From Methylosinus sp. Ce-a6 (GTDB taxonomy: Bacteria > Pseudomonadota > Alphaproteobacteria > Rhizobiales > Beijerinckiaceae), in assembly GCF_009811655.1 (NCBI RefSeq), contig NZ_BGJX01000016.1, positions 30,477 to 94,476 of the forward strand: a DNA stretch of 64,000 bases, written 5' to 3'. This document shows, piece by piece, positions 62,032-64,000 of the stretch. The position numbers were made by a program, and so were the translations under genes. The notes under the pieces were generated by a model. That model had not been told where the DNA came from. It was given only the letters and a program-made list of their open reading frames with translations, and did no database searches. How positions within the stretch are numbered: the stretch's first letter is position 1; every line of letters starts with the position of its first letter.

Positions 62032-63275
62032 TGCCGCGCCGGCTCGCGCTCGCGATTTGTCTTTTGTTCCTGCCGCTCTCGCGCGCCGCGGCGCTGGAGG
62101 AGGGGGCGCCGGTCGGCCGCGTCGAGGTCCGTGTCGAGCTGCCGTCCGAGACGCCCTATGTCGGCGAGCCGCTGCGGCTGGTGATCCGCTCGGCCATACG
62201 CGGCCGCATTCTGCTCGACCATATCGTCCAGCCCGCTCTCGTCGATTTCGACTGGCAGCAATTCGGCGTCGACACATCGAGCGAGGCGATGATCGACGGT
62301 TTCTGGACGCCGGTCGTCGAGCGCGTGCTGATGATCTATCCGCTGCGCGCCGGACGGCTCACGATCCCGCCCTTCAAGCGCCGCATCGCCTATCGGATAG
62401 AGGAGAGCGGCAAGGTCGAAGCGGAATATGAGTCCGCGCCTTTCGAGATTGTCGTGCGCGCGCGGGGCGGTCTCGTTGCGCCGGGAGAGAGCTTTCTGCC
62501 GGCCGAGAGCCTGCGCATCACGGACGCCTGGGATCCCGAGCCGGACAAGATTCCCTTCGGCGAGACGGCGCGGCGCACGATCACAGTGGACGCCGATGGC
62601 GTCACCGCCGAACGTCTGCCGCCGCTGCCCGATTTCCGCGCGCCGGGACTCATCACTTTCGCCGCCCCGGTCGAGCGGCGCACGATCGTCACCGACCAGG
62701 GGCCGCGCGCGCGCGCCGTCTATCGCTGGAGCGTGCGGCCGGTGTCGTCGACCTCCGCCTTCGCGCCGCCGATCCGGATGAAATGGTTCGACGTCGCGAC
62801 GCGGCGGATGCGGGAGGCCATAGCGCCCGAACGGCGCGTCGCCTTCATCGAGGCGGCGCGCGATCGGGCCGCCGCGCGGGCGCGCGAGAGCCCCGGCGTC
62901 TTCTCGGCTCGGCCCCTCGTCGCCGCGCTGGCGGGCTTCGTCGCGACGGGGGCGCTGGTCATTCTCTTGTCGACCTTCTCGGCGGGCGGCGCGTTCGAGC
63001 GACGGCCCGCCGCGCTCGGGGCGTTGCGCCGCGCCGCCCGGGCAGGGGACGCCGCCGCCTTTCGCCGCGCGGCCGCAGATCTGGCGCAGGCGGATCAGCC
63101 GCGCTGGCGCGCGATCCTCGCGCGCGCGGACATAGGCCCGCCGCTCGCCGCGCTCGACGTCTCTCTCTACGGCCGCGAGCCGAAGGCGCCGCCGCCCGCT
63201 CTCGCGCCGCTCGCGCGCGCTATCGGCGCGGCGTGGACGAAACGCGACGCGAAACAGCGTCGGCCACGCGCATGA
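62031..63275 (+). CDS. BatD-like protein (oxygen-tolerance family)
   Basis: A 414-residue protein with a signal peptide (about 1-22, RLALAICLLFLPLSRAAA), a beta-sandwich domain with VELPSETPYVGEPLRLVI, typical of BatD, and a C-terminal membrane helix near 305-325 (LVAALAGFVATGALVILLS) with a cytosolic tail. Its ATG overlaps the previous stop (TGATG). It closes the recognised part of the operon; an open frame without a start follows immediately. Confidence 0.85.
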   Translation: MPRRLALAICLLFLPLSRAAALEEGAPVGRVEVRVELPSETPYVGEPLRLVIRSAIRGRILLDHIVQPALVDFDWQQFGVDTSSEAMIDGFWTPVVERVLMIYPLRAGRLTIPPFKRRIAYRIEESGKVEAEYESAPFEIVVRARGGLVAPGESFLPAESLRITDAWDPEPDKIPFGETARRTITVDADGVTAERLPPLPDFRAPGLITFAAPVERRTIVTDQGPRARAVYRWSVRPVSSTSAFAPPIRMKWFDVATRRMREAIAPERRVAFIEAARDRAAARARESPGVFSARPLVAALAGFVATGALVILLSTFSAGGAFERRPAALGALRRAARAGDAAAFRRAAADLAQADQPRWRAILARADIGPPLAALDVSLYGREPKAPPPALAPLARAIGAAWTKRDAKQRRPRA

Positions 63276-63522
63276 CGCTCGGGCGGGTTTCGCCGCCGTA
63301 TCCGTCGATTGCGGGGCGCCGACGCATCGGGACGAGGCGCCCGCGCCCGCCTGCCTGCTGCATCCGCAATGCTGCGCGGCGGGCTTTGTCGCCTTCTCCT
63401 TCCTCGCGAGCGTCGCATCCTTCGTTTCGCTCCCCGTCTCGGCGGGGGAAGAGACGTTTCTCGCGGTCGCCGCCGCGCCCGGCCTTCGCGGGCCGGAGCC
63501 CGCGCCGCCCTCTCTCGGCTGA
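63274..63522 (+). other. Open frame with coding-like composition but no start codon
   Basis: In frame with position 63274 about 82 codons read without stop to TGA 63520-63522. It has a cysteine-rich block (ACLLHPQCCAAG) and hydrophobic runs. Third codon positions are GC-rich, as in real genes here. No ATG or GTG is found in this frame; the ATG that overlaps the BatD stop (63272) is in another frame that reads an unlikely Arg/Pro-rich protein. A frameshift in the sequence or a decayed gene would explain it. Confidence 0.35.
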
Positions 63523-64000
63523 TCCGCGGCGGCCTCATGCGCCGCCTCTTCGCCCGAGCGCGCGCCTCGCTTTGACGGCGCGCCCGGCGTTGCGGCCGTC
63601 GCCGGACATTTTGCGATGTCTGATACGATTTCCGGTTGATCAGTGCGCGGACGAAACAACAGCCCCTCACCCTGAGGAGCCCGCGAAGCGGGCGTCTCGA
63701 AGGGTCGAAGTCGCGCGCGCTGGATCATCCTTCGAGGCTTTTTGCTTTCCGCAAAAAGCGCCTCATGTATGGACGGCCCCCGTTGCGCAAGAAAAAAGAT
63801 CGGCGTTTGGGCTCGGCTGGGAGCGGTCATGTATCCGGCCTGTTCGCGCGGCGCATGACCGCTGGCCCAAAGGGGTTTCGCCGAACGGATTCCCATCAGG
63901 ATGACGCGCTGCGGCGCGCACTGAGAACCTGACCCAAAAGTTTCTTGTTCGCGCCGCAGTTGCGTGATTCTGGGGTTCCGAAGCATCGGAGAATGATTCG
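63523..64000. other. Intergenic end of the window
   Basis: About 480 bases with no convincing gene. It contains the inverted repeat at 63665-63766. An AT-richer strip near 63930-63960 may hold a promoter for a gene beyond the edge. Confidence 0.4.
63665..63766. repeat. Imperfect inverted repeat of the CCTGAGGAG...TCTCGAAGG type
   Basis: A left part with CCTGAGGAGCCCGCGAAGCG and TCTCGAAGGGTCGA faces a right part with ATCCTTCGAGGC and GCGCCTCATG, which mirror it. It is a common alphaproteobacterial dispersed repeat type. One copy here. Confidence 0.7.

Noticed and set aside
61758..63986. A 742-codon minus-strand frame at the end of the window
   Set aside because: Opposes the BatC/BatD genes; Arg-rich shadow without any domain.

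Overview
The window is 64 kb of very GC-rich DNA, dense with genes and with many ATGA overlaps between start and stop codons. It also carries several kinds of dispersed palindromic repeat. Together with the cysteine-free L36 protein, the RibB protein with a decayed GTP cyclohydrolase II half, the QueE/QueD pair, the L,D-transpeptidases and the HME-RND efflux set, this points to an alphaproteobacterium of the Hyphomicrobiales (Rhizobiales). A methylotroph or methanotroph of the Methylocystaceae type would fit, because of the copper chaperone and the MoxR/VWA cluster, but no methane or methanol oxidation gene is present, so that part is inference.

Layout. 1-8.2 kb: start of ispG, two small genes (one broken by an in-frame TGA), an AmpD-type amidase with an SDR, a P-type ATPase, an M20 dipeptidase and an AT-richer cyclase-like gene. 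8.3-12.6 kb: LemA with two TPM-domain proteins, a tiny membrane protein and a large L,D-transpeptidase. 12.6-20.5 kb: a CzcCBA-type metal efflux operon divergent from its likely two-component regulator, with phased direct repeats between them. 20.5-23.0 kb: an Hsp70-like protein and queE-queD. 23.16-26.45 kb: an IS1-like element with perfect 23-bp inverted ends and an 8-bp target duplication; it carries a HigB / XRE-ImmA / third-gene operon besides its transposase. 26.7-27.9 kb: a Panacea-domain gene overlapping a probable toxin partner. 28-36.5 kb: a cytochrome c, then a surface-polysaccharide cluster (DUF6492, O-antigen ligase, GT2, fused hydrolase, GT4, flippase). 36.5-39.2 kb: a ZnuD-like TonB receptor behind a Zur-like palindrome, and rpmJ. 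39.2-43 kb: an HDAC-like deacetylase, an L,D-transpeptidase, RibB and a PCu(A)C chaperone. 43.4-47.5 kb: a Pls/PosA-type (poly-amino-acid synthetase-like) NRPS. 47.5-49.6 kb: DinB, a tiny membrane protein and aroC. 49.7-51.4 kb: an AT-richer islet with a two-gene XRE/ImmA module abutting a second HDAC-like gene. 52.5-56.6 kb: a small conserved protein, a phosphodiester glycosidase, a GNAT and a basic amino-acid decarboxylase. 57-63.3 kb: a tightly overlapping MoxR-DUF58-DUF4381-BatA-BatB-BatC-BatD operon.

The core genes serve envelope upkeep, metal handling (zinc, copper, divalent efflux), cofactor and aromatic biosynthesis, and surface polysaccharide. The accessory genes (cyclase-like gene, TA-bearing IS element, Panacea pair, XRE/ImmA pair) lie between housekeeping genes, are visibly richer in A+T, and look acquired. 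The most interesting objects are the TA-bearing IS element, the Panacea pair beside it, the second ImmA pair, the Pls-like synthetase, and a palindromic repeat that has entered the batC coding sequence.
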